Shown here: one piece after another, positions 51,342-60,629 of the stretch
Numbering within the stretch: position 1 is the first letter of the stretch
How the letters are laid out: each line of letters opens with the position of its first letter
NCBI GenBank assembly: GCA_040218145.1
Contig: JAVJQK010000089.1
Location: 1-64,000 of the forward strand
Origin: Sandaracinaceae bacterium
GTDB lineage: Bacteria > Myxococcota_A > Polyangia > Polyangiales > Sandaracinaceae
Direction of reading: 5' to 3'
DNA: 64,000 nucleotides
Made by a program: the position numbers and the translations under genes
Notes under the pieces: generated by a model
Databases searched by the model: none
Told to the model about the DNA's origin: nothing
What the model saw: only the letters and a program-made list of their open reading frames with translations

Positions 51342-51494
51342 TCAGTTCAGCGGTCGCGCGATCTCCGGCCTCTCCTTCGTGTCCTCGGCCGCGGCCGCCG
51401 CCCCCTCGCGCTCCACCGACAGCCGCCCGAGAGTGACCACGGTCACCGCGATCGCCAGCGCGCGGGCGATCCAGCGCCTGATCCGTCCCAGCAC
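51342..51494 (-). CDS. Possible 50-residue membrane protein
   Basis: A small frame from GTG 51494 to TGA 51342. It has a basic start (V-L-G-R-I-R-R-W-I-A-R), one hydrophobic helix (ALAIAVTVVTLG) and a polar acidic end, a sensible single-pass membrane protein. No Shine-Dalgarno sequence is visible. It lies alone between the hexamer tract and the divergent transporter operon. Coding status is uncertain. Confidence 0.4.
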   Translation of the reverse strand: MLGRIRRWIARALAIAVTVVTLGRLSVEREGAAAAAEDTKERPEIARPLN

Positions 51495-51573
51495 GCCCCA
51501 CCCATAGCCACTCGATGGTCGTGCGTCGCGTGTCTCTGGTCAGGGTGACGGTTTTGGGTCATGGTAGCCCGCC

Positions 51574-52623
51574 GTGGCCTCCCTGACCCTCCGATCCGTC
51601 CGCAAGAAGCTCGGCGCGAACGAGATCCTGCGGGGGATCGACCTGGAGGTCGAGGACGGCGAGCTGGTGGTGCTGGTCGGGCCGAGCGGCTGCGGGAAGT
51701 CGACGCTGCTCCGCACGATCGCGGGCCTCGAGACCCCCGACACGGGCGAGGTGCACATCGGCGACCGGGAGGTGACGCGGCTCGCGCCTCGCGAGCGCGA
51801 CGTGGCCATGGTCTTCCAGAGCTACGCGCTCTACCCACACCTGACCGTGCGCGACAACCTGGCGTTCGGGCTGAAGCTCCGAGGCGAGCCCCCCGCCGCC
51901 ATCGCGGCGCGCGTGGACGAGGTGGGGCGCATGCTGGGGCTGGAGGCCCTGCTCGATCGCTACCCGCGGCAGATGAGCGGAGGGCAGCGTCAGCGCGTCG
52001 CGATGGGGCGCGCCATCGCGCGACGCCCGCAGCTCTTTCTCTTCGACGAGCCGCTGTCGAACCTGGACGCCGCGCTGCGCGCCGAGGTGCGGGTGGAGAT
52101 CAAGAAGCTCCACCGTGAGCTGGGCGCGACGATGGTCTACGTCACCCACGACCAGGTGGAGGCGATGACGCTCGCGGACCGGTTGGTCGTGCTCCGCAGC
52201 GGCGAGGTGGAGCAGGTCGGGCCTCCGCTCGAGGTCTACGGCCGGCCGGCCAGCCGCTTCGTCGCGTCGTTCATGGGCAGCCCGGCGATGAACTTCGTGC
52301 CCGCGAAGGGCGGCGACGGCGCGGTCGTGGCCGAGGGGCTGAAGCTCGCGGTGGACCGCGCGCCGACCGGCGACGTGCTCGTCGGCATCCGTCCGCACGA
52401 CGTGGTGGAGCGCGAGGGCGGGCCGATCGCGATGGACGTCGAGGTCGTCGAGGCGATGGGGTTCGAGGCGTTCGCGCACGGCAAGGTGGGGCCGGTGACC
52501 TTCGTCGCGCGGCTCGAGGCCGAACGCGCCGGCGCCGTGAGGGTGGGCGACCGCATCGCGCTCGACGTCGCCGCCGAGGCCGTTCACCTCTTCGACGCGG
52601 AGTCGCAGCGCGCACTCCGCTGA
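51574..52623 (+). CDS. Sugar ABC transporter ATPase, MalK/UgpC type
   Basis: A 349-residue protein with Walker A GPSGCGKST, Q-loop F-Q-S-Y-A-L-Y-P-H, signature MSGGQRQRVAMGRA, Walker B L-F-L-F-D-E-P-L-S-N-L-D and the switch His in VTHDQVEAMT. The C-terminal TOBE-like domain (about 240-349) is typical of MalK/UgpC ATPases that energise carbohydrate importers. It starts at GTG 51574. The fused binding protein/permease gene follows 28 bp later. Confidence 0.93.
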   Translation: MASLTLRSVRKKLGANEILRGIDLEVEDGELVVLVGPSGCGKSTLLRTIAGLETPDTGEVHIGDREVTRLAPRERDVAMVFQSYALYPHLTVRDNLAFGLKLRGEPPAAIAARVDEVGRMLGLEALLDRYPRQMSGGQRQRVAMGRAIARRPQLFLFDEPLSNLDAALRAEVRVEIKKLHRELGATMVYVTHDQVEAMTLADRLVVLRSGEVEQVGPPLEVYGRPASRFVASFMGSPAMNFVPAKGGDGAVVAEGLKLAVDRAPTGDVLVGIRPHDVVEREGGPIAMDVEVVEAMGFEAFAHGKVGPVTFVARLEAERAGAVRVGDRIALDVAAEAVHLFDAESQRALR

Positions 52624-52651
52624 GCGCTGGCTGAACGGGGGCGTCGAGGGG

Positions 52652-54823
52652 ATGGCGAAGCGATTGACGGGAACGGTCTGCGCGCTCGTCTGCCTGTTGC
52701 TGGGCAGCGACGGCGTCGCCCAGTCTCCCGTGGTCGTCTGGCACGCCTATCGGGGGCAAGAGGAGCACGCGCTGCAGCAGGTGGTCAGCGCGTTCGAGGC
52801 CGAGCACCCGGGCGTCCGGGTGCGGCTCGTCGCGCAGCCCTTCGGCGCGTACGCGTCCAAGCTCGAGAGCGCGATCCCCACGGGCAACGGGCCCGACCTG
52901 TTCATCGACGCGCACGACCGCATCGAGAGCTTCGCGTCTCGAGGGCTGCTGGCGCCGATCGAGCCGCCCGATCCGGAGGTGTTTGCGGATCGGCTCGAGG
53001 GCCGCCATCGGGCCGCCTTCACCGTCGACGGCGCGATCTACGGCTACCCGCTCTCGGTGAAGACCGCGGCGCTCTACGTGAACGAGGCCCTCGTGTCGGA
53101 GCCGGTCTCGACCTTCGAGCAGCTCGAGGCGCTCCAGGGGACGCTGCCCGAGCAGACCTTCCCGCTCGCGATGGAGGCGGAGAGCAGCTACTGGACGGCC
53201 GGCTTCTTCGCCGCGCACGGCGCCGCGTTGTTGAACGACGAGCACGGCTGGGGCCTGCACGGGGAGGGCGCGCTCGTCGCGCTGCGCCGGCTGTCCGGGT
53301 GGGTCCAGGACGGCGTGGTCCCCGAGGAGAGCAGCGGCGACCTGGTCAAGCGGCTCTTCTCGGAGGGGCACGCAGCGGCCGCGATCAGCGGTCCCTGGCT
53401 CGCCCCGGACCTGCCGGAGGGTCTGCGCTGGCGCGTGCAGCCGCTGCCCGTCGTGGCGTCGACGGGGGAGCGCATGCGCCCCTACGCGACGGTGGAGGGG
53501 GCCTACCTCGCGGCCCGCGCCCAGCGCCCGCGCGAGGCCAACCGCTTCGCCGCGTTCCTCGCCATCGGGGAGGGCGCGCTCATCCGCGCGCGGGTCGCGC
53601 GCCAGGTCGTGACCGACCGGGACGCGTGGCCGGCGCTCGAGGGAGACGCGTTCCTCCAGAGCTTCCGCGCGGCCGCGGACGACGCGGTCATCATGCCCAC
53701 GCACCCGCACATGCGCATGGTGTTCGGCCCCGGCGACCGCGCGATCCGGAAGGTGCTCCGCGGCACGGCCACGCCCGAGGACGCGCTCGAGGAGGGGCGC
53801 CACCGCTTCGAGGACGTGACCCGCCCGCTCCCCGCGCCGCGCCCGCCCGAGTGGGGCCTCATGGTGCTCGGGCTCCTGACCCTGCTCGGCGTGCTGTGGA
53901 TGGCCAAGCGCCTCCGCGAGCCGGGCTTCCGCGAGGCGCTGCGCAAGTCGACGCCCGCGTATCGCTACGTGGCGCACGCGGGGGTCGCGGTCGGCCTCCT
54001 CGTGATCCTGCCGCTCGTGGTGGGCGCGTTGACCAGCTTCTTCGCCGGGCGCGGCCTCGAGGAGATGTACTTCGTCGGCCTCGCCAACTACGCCGACATC
54101 CTGGTCGCGCGCGGCGGGGACCTCCTCGGGCACGGCTCGTTCTGGCTCGTGCTCGCGGTGACCGTGCTGTGGACCGTGCTCAACGTGGCCCTGCACCTCG
54201 TGCTCGGCGTCTCCCTCGCGCTGCTCCTCCATCGGCCGTACCTGCGCATGAAGGCGCTCTACCGCGTGCTGCTGATCCTGCCGTGGGCGGTGCCCAACTA
54301 CGTCACCGCGCTCGCGTGGAAGGGCATGTTCCACCGGCAGTTCGGCGCCGTGAACGCGCTGCTCGAGAGCCTCGGCGCGGAGCCGGTCAGCTGGTTCTCG
54401 CACTGGACGACCGCGTTCTCGGCCAACGTGGCCACCAACGTCTGGCTCGGCTTCCCGTTCATGATGGTGGTCACGCTCGGCGCCCTGACCGCGATCCCCA
54501 AGGACGTCTACGAGGCGGCCGCCGTCGACGGCGCCAACGCCTGGCAGCGCTTCCGGCTCATCACCGCGCCCATGCTCGTGCCGTTCCTGGCCCCCGCCGT
54601 CGCGATGGGGTCGGTCTGGACCTTCAACATGTTCAACGTGGTCTTCCTCGTCAGCGGCGGCGAGCCCGACGGGAGCACGGAGATCCTGGTCAGCGAGGCC
54701 TATCGCTGGGCCTTCACCCGGGGCAACCAGTACGGCTACGCGGCCGCGTACGCGGTGCTGATCTTCCTCATCCTGCTCTTCTCGACGCGGATCGCCGCGA
54801 AGGCCGCGGAGGCGCGCGCATGA
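52652..54823 (+). CDS. Fused solute-binding protein and MalF-like permease
   Basis: A 723-residue protein. After a signal peptide, residues about 25-390 are an extracellular sugar-binding domain (VVVWHAYRGQEEHALQQVVSAFEAEHP, GNGPDLFIDAHDRIE). Residues about 400-720 form the permease with about eight helices and the cytoplasmic EAA loop E-A-A-A-V-D-G-A-N-A-W-Q-R-F, the MalF-type contact with the ATPase. One polypeptide thus carries both parts, which are usually separate. The frame is unbroken. GAGGGG precedes ATG 52652. The next gene starts inside its stop codon (ATGA). Confidence 0.92.
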   Translation: MAKRLTGTVCALVCLLLGSDGVAQSPVVVWHAYRGQEEHALQQVVSAFEAEHPGVRVRLVAQPFGAYASKLESAIPTGNGPDLFIDAHDRIESFASRGLLAPIEPPDPEVFADRLEGRHRAAFTVDGAIYGYPLSVKTAALYVNEALVSEPVSTFEQLEALQGTLPEQTFPLAMEAESSYWTAGFFAAHGAALLNDEHGWGLHGEGALVALRRLSGWVQDGVVPEESSGDLVKRLFSEGHAAAAISGPWLAPDLPEGLRWRVQPLPVVASTGERMRPYATVEGAYLAARAQRPREANRFAAFLAIGEGALIRARVARQVVTDRDAWPALEGDAFLQSFRAAADDAVIMPTHPHMRMVFGPGDRAIRKVLRGTATPEDALEEGRHRFEDVTRPLPAPRPPEWGLMVLGLLTLLGVLWMAKRLREPGFREALRKSTPAYRYVAHAGVAVGLLVILPLVVGALTSFFAGRGLEEMYFVGLANYADILVARGGDLLGHGSFWLVLAVTVLWTVLNVALHLVLGVSLALLLHRPYLRMKALYRVLLILPWAVPNYVTALAWKGMFHRQFGAVNALLESLGAEPVSWFSHWTTAFSANVATNVWLGFPFMMVVTLGALTAIPKDVYEAAAVDGANAWQRFRLITAPMLVPFLAPAVAMGSVWTFNMFNVVFLVSGGEPDGSTEILVSEAYRWAFTRGNQYGYAAAYAVLIFLILLFSTRIAAKAAEARA

Positions 54824-55683
54824 GCGACGAGAACGGCACGCGGGACGCGGCGTGGGTGGAGGTGCTGGTGCACCTCGTCCTGCTCCTCGCGGTCGCCTTC
54901 GCGCTCTACCCGGTGCTCTGGGTGGTGTCGGCCGCGCTCTCGCCCACCGACGCGCCCGAGGTCTCCGCGTTCCCGGTGCCCACCGATCCCTCGCTCCGGC
55001 ACTTCGCGGCCGTGATCGGGACCACGGACGGCGAGGGCCGCTGGCTCTTCGGCTGGCAGCTCTTCAACTCGCTCTTCATCGCCGGCGCGACGGCGCTGAC
55101 GGCCATCGCGATCGCCACGCCCGCCGCCTACGCGATGGCGCGCTTCGACTTCGTCGGCAAGACCGGCAGCACGCGCGCGCTGCTCGCCACGCAGATGTTC
55201 CCCGGGGTCGCGGCCGCGATCCCTCTCTACCTGCTGCTCAACTTCGTGCACCTGCTCGACACGCGCACGGGGCTGGTCCTCGTCTACGCGACCACGGCCG
55301 TGCCCTTCGCCATCTTCCAGCTCCGCGGCGCGTTCGAGGGCATCCCGAAGGACCTCGAGGAGGCGGCGATGGTGGACGGCGCGACCCGCTTCGGCGCGTT
55401 CGTGCGGGTGGTGCTGCCCGCCGCGAGGCCCGCGCTCGCGATCACCGCCCTCTTCGCGTTCATGACGGCCTGGAACGAGTTCATCCTCGCCGCGACCTTC
55501 CTCACGAGCGAGGAGATGTACACGCTCCCCGTCGTGCTCCAGCGCTACATCGGGGAGTACGACGCGCAGTGGCCGGCCTTCGCGGCCGGGGCCATCCTCG
55601 TCAGCGTGCCGGTGATGTTGCTCTTCTACGCCCTGCAACGTCACCTCGTGGGAGGGCTCACCGCGGGCGGCGTCAAGGGCTGA
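54820..55683 (+). CDS. Sugar ABC transporter permease, MalG type
   Basis: A 287-residue permease with six predicted helices and the EAA loop L-E-E-A-A-M-V-D-G-A-T-R-F-G-A-F. The sequence A-W-N-E-F-I-L-A-A-T-F and the end resemble MalG. It pairs with the fused binding-protein/MalF gene just upstream (ATGA overlap) and the MalK-type ATPase to complete a carbohydrate importer. The sugar is not predictable. Confidence 0.93.
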   Translation: MSDENGTRDAAWVEVLVHLVLLLAVAFALYPVLWVVSAALSPTDAPEVSAFPVPTDPSLRHFAAVIGTTDGEGRWLFGWQLFNSLFIAGATALTAIAIATPAAYAMARFDFVGKTGSTRALLATQMFPGVAAAIPLYLLLNFVHLLDTRTGLVLVYATTAVPFAIFQLRGAFEGIPKDLEEAAMVDGATRFGAFVRVVLPAARPALAITALFAFMTAWNEFILAATFLTSEEMYTLPVVLQRYIGEYDAQWPAFAAGAILVSVPVMLLFYALQRHLVGGLTAGGVKG

Positions 55684-55754
55684 GGACCGTTCAAGAGGGG
55701 AGCGCGCGGCCGTTCTGCGTCAGAGCACTCCTCTCGCGGCGTGCTACCTTCCCC

Positions 55755-56267
55755 ATGCTCGTGCTCGAAGTACCGCCCCGAGTCGCCGACGAGTCCGATC
55801 ATCACGTGGTCGGTCTCTGGAACAACATCGTCTATACGGTGTGGCGCCAGGAGACCACGACCCGTGGCATCCGCGCGATCGAGCGCGTGGTGCGCGAGCA
55901 CGACGACGGTCCGCTCCTCGCGCTCTCCGTCGTGACCGACCAGGCCACCATGCCGCCCGGGGAGGTCCGCGAGCAGCTCGCGCGCGTGATGCTCTCGTTC
56001 GGGCAGAAGATCGCTCGCTCGGCCCTCGTCTTCGAGGGGACGGGGTTCCGCGCCGCCGCGGTGCGCAGCGTGGTCTCGGGCATCTCGCTCGTCCGCCCGA
56101 TGCCCTATCCGCACCGCGTCTTCGACCGGGCCGAGTCCGGCCTGATGTTCTTGCGGGAGGCCTCGGCGAGCCACCCCGCGCTCGACTTCCCCATCGCAGG
56201 CGCGCTCGACGCGCTCGACATGCTCCGTTATCGGGAGCCGCCGAGCAGCCTCAAGCTCGGCTCGTGA
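55755..56267 (+). CDS. STAS-like domain protein (paralogue of the gene at 818-1309)
   Basis: A 170-residue cytoplasmic protein. It has the same predicted strand/helix order as the protein at 818-1309, with W-N-N-I-V-Y-T-V-W-R, a helix, LLALSVVTDQATMPP, a helix, then S-A-L-V-F-E-G-T-G-F. No catalytic residues are evident. CTACCT lies 5 nt before the ATG. The 3' end overlaps the convergent ThiF-nitroreductase gene by 17 bp. Confidence 0.65.
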   Translation: MLVLEVPPRVADESDHHVVGLWNNIVYTVWRQETTTRGIRAIERVVREHDDGPLLALSVVTDQATMPPGEVREQLARVMLSFGQKIARSALVFEGTGFRAAAVRSVVSGISLVRPMPYPHRVFDRAESGLMFLREASASHPALDFPIAGALDALDMLRYREPPSSLKLGS

Positions 56268-58425
56268 CCGCCTCCGGCGCGAGCCGCGACGAGCGGAGCG
56301 GCGCCGCGTCGGCCCGCGCGAACCGCAGGACGAGCAGGGGCCGCTCTGCCTCCTCGAGAGGGTAGCGCGCGGCGATCACCGCGAGCGCGCGATCGAGCTC
56401 CGCCGCCGCCGCCGCGTCCAGCCCCTCGACGCCGCCGGCCCGGGCGCGCGCCCACAGATCCGCGGGCGTCCCGTAGGGGTGCACGGCCAGGCCGAGCGCG
56501 GTCGCCTGGAGCCACACCCGCTGCATGGCGCGTCCCGCGTCGAGCGCGTCGCCGTCGATGCTGAGGAGCGCCACGCCGCCCGCGCGAGCCACGGTCTCCG
56601 CGTTCCCCTTCGCGAGCTTCGCCCCGCCGCCGATCGCGTGCAGCGCGGCGCGCGCCTCGGCGCTGCGCAGGAGCGTGAGCCCCGCCCGCTCCAGCGGCGC
56701 GAGCTGCAGGGTGTCGACGTCCAGCCCGGTGCGGGTGCGCCGCGCCTCGCTCGGCGTCCAGCGCATCTCCTTCAGCAGCCGTGGGCTCAGCGTGGCGTTC
56801 GTGATCTGGATCCGCTCGAGCGCGCCGATCGCCTCCCCCAGCTGAGCGAGCGACGCGCGGTCGGTGATCAGCCGCAGGCGCGCCTCGGCCCCGGTGGCCG
56901 CCTCGAGGGACGCGGCCTCGTCCGGATCGAGAGGCGCTCCGTCGCCGCGCGCCCGGTTCGTGTGCCGCGCCTCGATGCAGGCCGCCCACGGGTGGGCCGG
57001 CGTGGTGCCGGGGCGGAGCCGGACCGACCAGCCCCGCGCGTTCGTCTCCACGTCGGCGTCCAGCCCCAGCGCGCCGCTCGCGAGCACCGCGTTCTCGAGC
57101 GCGGCGCCGAGCGCGAGCCGATCGCCGTCGTCCCCGCCGAGGTAGGTGGAGCGGCGGCTCGGCGCGAGCTCGCAGTGGATGACCTCGCCCGCCACCAGGA
57201 ACCGCCACGGCTGCACGTTGCCGGCCGAAGGCGCGAGGCAGGCGAGCCGCACGATCTCCGAGGGCACGTCGCCCGCGCTCTCGCCTCTCGAGGCGTCGTC
57301 CATGCGGTCGGGAGACACGGGGGGCTCGGGCGGACCCACGGGCTCCCGAAGGGTCGCCGTCTCCTCCGACACCGCGCGGCTCAGGTCGACCCGGAAGCGA
57401 CCCGAGACCGTGAGCTGGTCCAGGAGCACCCGACGCGCGGTCGAGCCGATCAGCGCGCCACCGAGGGCGATGTCCGACGCGAGCTGGGGCCACGTCGAGA
57501 CGGTCTCCTGGATCTCGACCATGGAGGCGGCGGCTCGCGGCGAGATGTGCGCGGGGTCGAGCACGCGCAGGACGAGCGGGATCTTGGCTTCCTTGTCGAG
57601 ATCGCGCAGCTCGGCCGCGGTGTGGCCGGCGAGCAGCCCGTGCAGCAGGGGCCGGTCGGGCTCGAGATCGAAGCGCTCCACGTCGAGGAGGCCGCCGTCG
57701 CTCGTCTCCATGAGGACGGGGACGCCGTGCGCGCGCGCGCGCTCGCGCAGCAGCACCTTCACGGCGAGGTCGTCGCACTCCTCGACGAGCAGGGACAGCG
57801 GCTCCGCGCCGTCTCCGGCCACGAACCGCTCCGCGTTCTCCTCGGTGATGCCCTGCTCGAACAGCTCGATGTCGAGGTAGGGGTCCACCTCGTACATGGC
57901 GCGCGCGGCGAGCTCCACCTTCGGCACGCCGAGGTCGGCGACGGAGGCGCGCAGCCGGTTCATGTTCGACAGGTCGAGCGCGTCGTAGTCGGCGAGCCGG
58001 AACGAGGTGCCGATGCTCTCCAGGACGAGCGTGAGCGCGCTCGTGCTCCCGACGGAGAGGCCCACCACGCCGACGCGCGCCGCGGACAGCGCGGACTGCT
58101 CCGCGTCGGTGATCTTGTGGCGGTTTCGATCGCTCCGGAGCTCCCGGAACGGCTCGACCGGGAGGACGTGCACGAGCGCGCCGCTCCACGGGAAGAAGAC
58201 CCAGCGCCCGTACTCGTGCTCCGGGGCGCCATCGAGCAGCGCCGCGACGCGCGCCTCGATCTCGGGCGCGGGCAGCGCGCGGCCACGCGCGCGCGTCTGG
58301 ACCAGCTCCACGAGCTGGAGCCGCAGCGCGTCGTGACGGCGATGCACGCGCCCGCTCGCCTCGAGCACCTCGAGCCGCGCGCGGTCCGCGGCGCGCGACA
58401 GATCCAGGATGTCGGGGCGCTCCAT
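56251..58425 (-). CDS. ThiF/E1-like adenylyltransferase fused to nitroreductase (Rv1355c type)
   Basis: A 724-residue protein. Residues about 75-330 are an E1/ThiF Rossmann domain: nucleotide-binding G-L-S-V-G-S (122-127) and D-Y-D-A-L-D-L-S-N-M-N-R-L-R (146-159). I see no CxxC zinc pair and no clear catalytic Cys. Residues about 395-700 are a nitroreductase-type flavin domain (APSAGNVQPWRF near its start). This fusion is the architecture of mycobacterial Rv1355c (MoeY). Its ATG shares one base with the preceding PilZ gene's stop (TGATG), so the two are translated together. Substrate unknown. Confidence 0.85.
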   Translation of the reverse strand: MERPDILDLSRAADRARLEVLEASGRVHRRHDALRLQLVELVQTRARGRALPAPEIEARVAALLDGAPEHEYGRWVFFPWSGALVHVLPVEPFRELRSDRNRHKITDAEQSALSAARVGVVGLSVGSTSALTLVLESIGTSFRLADYDALDLSNMNRLRASVADLGVPKVELAARAMYEVDPYLDIELFEQGITEENAERFVAGDGAEPLSLLVEECDDLAVKVLLRERARAHGVPVLMETSDGGLLDVERFDLEPDRPLLHGLLAGHTAAELRDLDKEAKIPLVLRVLDPAHISPRAAASMVEIQETVSTWPQLASDIALGGALIGSTARRVLLDQLTVSGRFRVDLSRAVSEETATLREPVGPPEPPVSPDRMDDASRGESAGDVPSEIVRLACLAPSAGNVQPWRFLVAGEVIHCELAPSRRSTYLGGDDGDRLALGAALENAVLASGALGLDADVETNARGWSVRLRPGTTPAHPWAACIEARHTNRARGDGAPLDPDEAASLEAATGAEARLRLITDRASLAQLGEAIGALERIQITNATLSPRLLKEMRWTPSEARRTRTGLDVDTLQLAPLERAGLTLLRSAEARAALHAIGGGAKLAKGNAETVARAGGVALLSIDGDALDAGRAMQRVWLQATALGLAVHPYGTPADLWARARAGGVEGLDAAAAAELDRALAVIAARYPLEEAERPLLVLRFARADAAPLRSSRLAPEAVTSRA

Positions 58426-60491
58426 CAGACGCGCCTCGGGGCGGTGACCTCGTCGATGTGCTCGAGCAGGTCCGGGAGCAGGCGGCCGCTGACGAGCGTC
58501 ATGTCGGCGAGGCCGAGGTCGCGCAGCGACTCCGGGACGGGCCGCTCGGACTGCTCCGCCTCCGCCAGCCAGACGAAGCGCTCGTGGCCGCGCTCGCGGT
58601 ACCACGCCCGCGCCCCCTCGAGCAGGCTCTGGGTCGCCCCGTCGCCGCCCGGGCCGAGCGCGAAGATGCGCACGACGTCGAGCAGCCCGAAGAGATGCAG
58701 GCCCGGCTCGGCCGCCTCGACGACGGCCGCGGCCCGCAAGACACCGTGTCGGCGCGCGACGAGCACCGCGCGCTCTCGGCGCAGCCCGACCCGTGCCCAC
58801 GCCTGCTGGATGGCGCGCAGATCGAAGCGCGCCTCGTCGAAGTCGAGCGCGTCCACGTAGGCGGCGGGGCGCTGCTCCGCGATCCCTTCGAGCAGCGCGC
58901 GAACCTCGCCCTCGCGGGCCGGGCCGACCTCGTAGCCGTCCGAGGCGAGCGGCGCGCCGTCGCTCTCGAGCTCGACCGCGCGGAAGCGGAGGATGCACGC
59001 CTCCCCCGTCGGCACGTGACGCTGCGCGAAGCGGTGCTGGGTGAGCCGCCCGATGGTGGCGTCCACCTGGTAGTGCGCCGCGAACCACCCGGGCTTGGCG
59101 TCGTGGCCGATGTGCTCGAACGCGTGGAGCAGCAGGTCGCGGAGGATGCGGCGCCGGGGCACCCCGTCGATGCGCTCGCCCGGGATCTTCGCCATCTGGA
59201 AGCCGAGCCAGCTCCCCGCGTAGGGGCGGAGGATCGCGGCCGAGGCGCAGATGCGCTCCTGCGACTTCCAGACGACGTGCCCGCCGAGCTCCGGCGCCTC
59301 CGCGAGCTTCTTCACGCCCGCGATGAAGGGGGCGCGGAGCGAATCGAACGAGGCGGGCGTGGCGTCGGAGAGGCTCAGGTACCCCGAGTCGACGTAGAGC
59401 GACCAGAGCGCCTCACCGAAGTCGCGGGCGAGCTCCGTGTTCGGGTGGAGGATGGTGCCGACGAGCTGCGTCCAGCGCTGCTGCGCGTCGTCGTCGACCG
59501 GCTCGATCGACAGGCCGCACGCGTGGCGTCCGCCGCGCAGGGCGGTCACCGAGCGGATCTCCCCGCGCAGCGACACCGCCTCGTCTTCCCCGAGTCCTTC
59601 ACCGATCAGGGTGACCTCGAGGGCCAGCCCCTCGTGGAGCAGGTCCTCCTCGAGGACCGTCACGAAGCTGAGCCCCTGCCGGGCGACGTCGCGCACGGGC
59701 CGCTCGATGGTGCGTCCGAAGACCGGGTGGCGGAATCGCACGCGGTGGGTCTCCGGCGCGCTGGCGCGCGGGTTCTTGCGGTGGCGCACGCGCACGACCG
59801 CGGCCGGCATCCAGACCTCGAGCGAGCGCGCCTCGGGGTCGCACACCGCCTCGAGCACGGGGATCCAGTAGACCGACGAGTAGCCCTCGAGCTCGATGAA
59901 GTAGGGAGGCCGCGGCAGGGCGCCGCGCGACATGCGGAAGCGGACGTGGTCGCCGCCTTCGGTCTCGAACGCCACCGCGGTCACCTCGATGGGCTCCCCG
60001 TCGAGCGGGTGGATCCGTCCCACGCGGCGCTCCGCGACCAGGTTGTGGAAGAGGGCGCGGATGCGCTCGGGCTCGCTCACCGGCTCCCGCACCTCGGCCG
60101 GCGCGGGGCGCGTGTCCCGGTGCGGCTCGGAGTCGACGCGGGCCACCCGCAGCAGGTCGCGCGCCGCGTCTTCGTCGAGCGGGTCGAGGACGAGTCGCTG
60201 CGTCTCGCCGTGGCGGGCTCCGACCGTGGCGCCGAGGACCCGGGTGGCGCCGCGGCGGCTTCGCACGATCACCTGCGCCGCGCTCCCCACGGGCGCGCAG
60301 CCCGAGGCCTCGACGCGAAAGGTGAGCGCCTCCAGGCTCCAGTCGTCGAGGGGCCCGTCGACGCACCCGGAGGCCGTCTCGATCTCGACGAGGGCGCCGT
60401 GGCCGCCAAACGGTGTCGTCGACGGCGGGGCGGAGGGGAGAAGTGACCGTCGGTAAGGACGCTTGCGTGCCAGCTTGGGGAGGGTCTGCAT
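58425..60491 (-). CDS. PilZ-domain protein with GNAT-like region
   Basis: A 688-residue protein. Residues about 145-230 resemble a YcgR-type N-domain. The PilZ domain at about 232-345 has R-K-N-P-R (RxxxR, 238-242) and D-V-A-R-Q-G at 268-273, where the usual D/N-x-S-x-x-G has Ala in place of Ser, then GRHACGLSIE. It should bind cyclic di-GMP if the change is tolerated. Residues about 350-520 look like an acyltransferase (GNAT-like) fold, which is tentative. Another mixed domain ends the protein. It is the first gene of an operon with the ThiF-nitroreductase fusion. Confidence 0.75.
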   Translation of the reverse strand: MQTLPKLARKRPYRRSLLPSAPPSTTPFGGHGALVEIETASGCVDGPLDDWSLEALTFRVEASGCAPVGSAAQVIVRSRRGATRVLGATVGARHGETQRLVLDPLDEDAARDLLRVARVDSEPHRDTRPAPAEVREPVSEPERIRALFHNLVAERRVGRIHPLDGEPIEVTAVAFETEGGDHVRFRMSRGALPRPPYFIELEGYSSVYWIPVLEAVCDPEARSLEVWMPAAVVRVRHRKNPRASAPETHRVRFRHPVFGRTIERPVRDVARQGLSFVTVLEEDLLHEGLALEVTLIGEGLGEDEAVSLRGEIRSVTALRGGRHACGLSIEPVDDDAQQRWTQLVGTILHPNTELARDFGEALWSLYVDSGYLSLSDATPASFDSLRAPFIAGVKKLAEAPELGGHVVWKSQERICASAAILRPYAGSWLGFQMAKIPGERIDGVPRRRILRDLLLHAFEHIGHDAKPGWFAAHYQVDATIGRLTQHRFAQRHVPTGEACILRFRAVELESDGAPLASDGYEVGPAREGEVRALLEGIAEQRPAAYVDALDFDEARFDLRAIQQAWARVGLRRERAVLVARRHGVLRAAAVVEAAEPGLHLFGLLDVVRIFALGPGGDGATQSLLEGARAWYRERGHERFVWLAEAEQSERPVPESLRDLGLADMTLVSGRLLPDLLEHIDEVTAPRRV

Positions 60492-60629
60492 GTCGCGCCC
60501 CCCTAACGGCCAGCCCAGTCTCGTTTTGAGGCCCCGCGTTCCATTTTGAGAACGAGGGCCCCGCGCCCCCGAATAACCGCGTTCGCGGACTTCCGTTTTT
60601 CCCTGAAATCACGCAAGGTGCGGTGCTGG

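Noticed and set aside
50906-51548. Ser/Asp-, Arg/Thr- or Gly/Leu-rich proteins in the hexamer tract
   Set aside because: Every frame reads a simple repeat and the only plausible linker-like frame is broken more than once.
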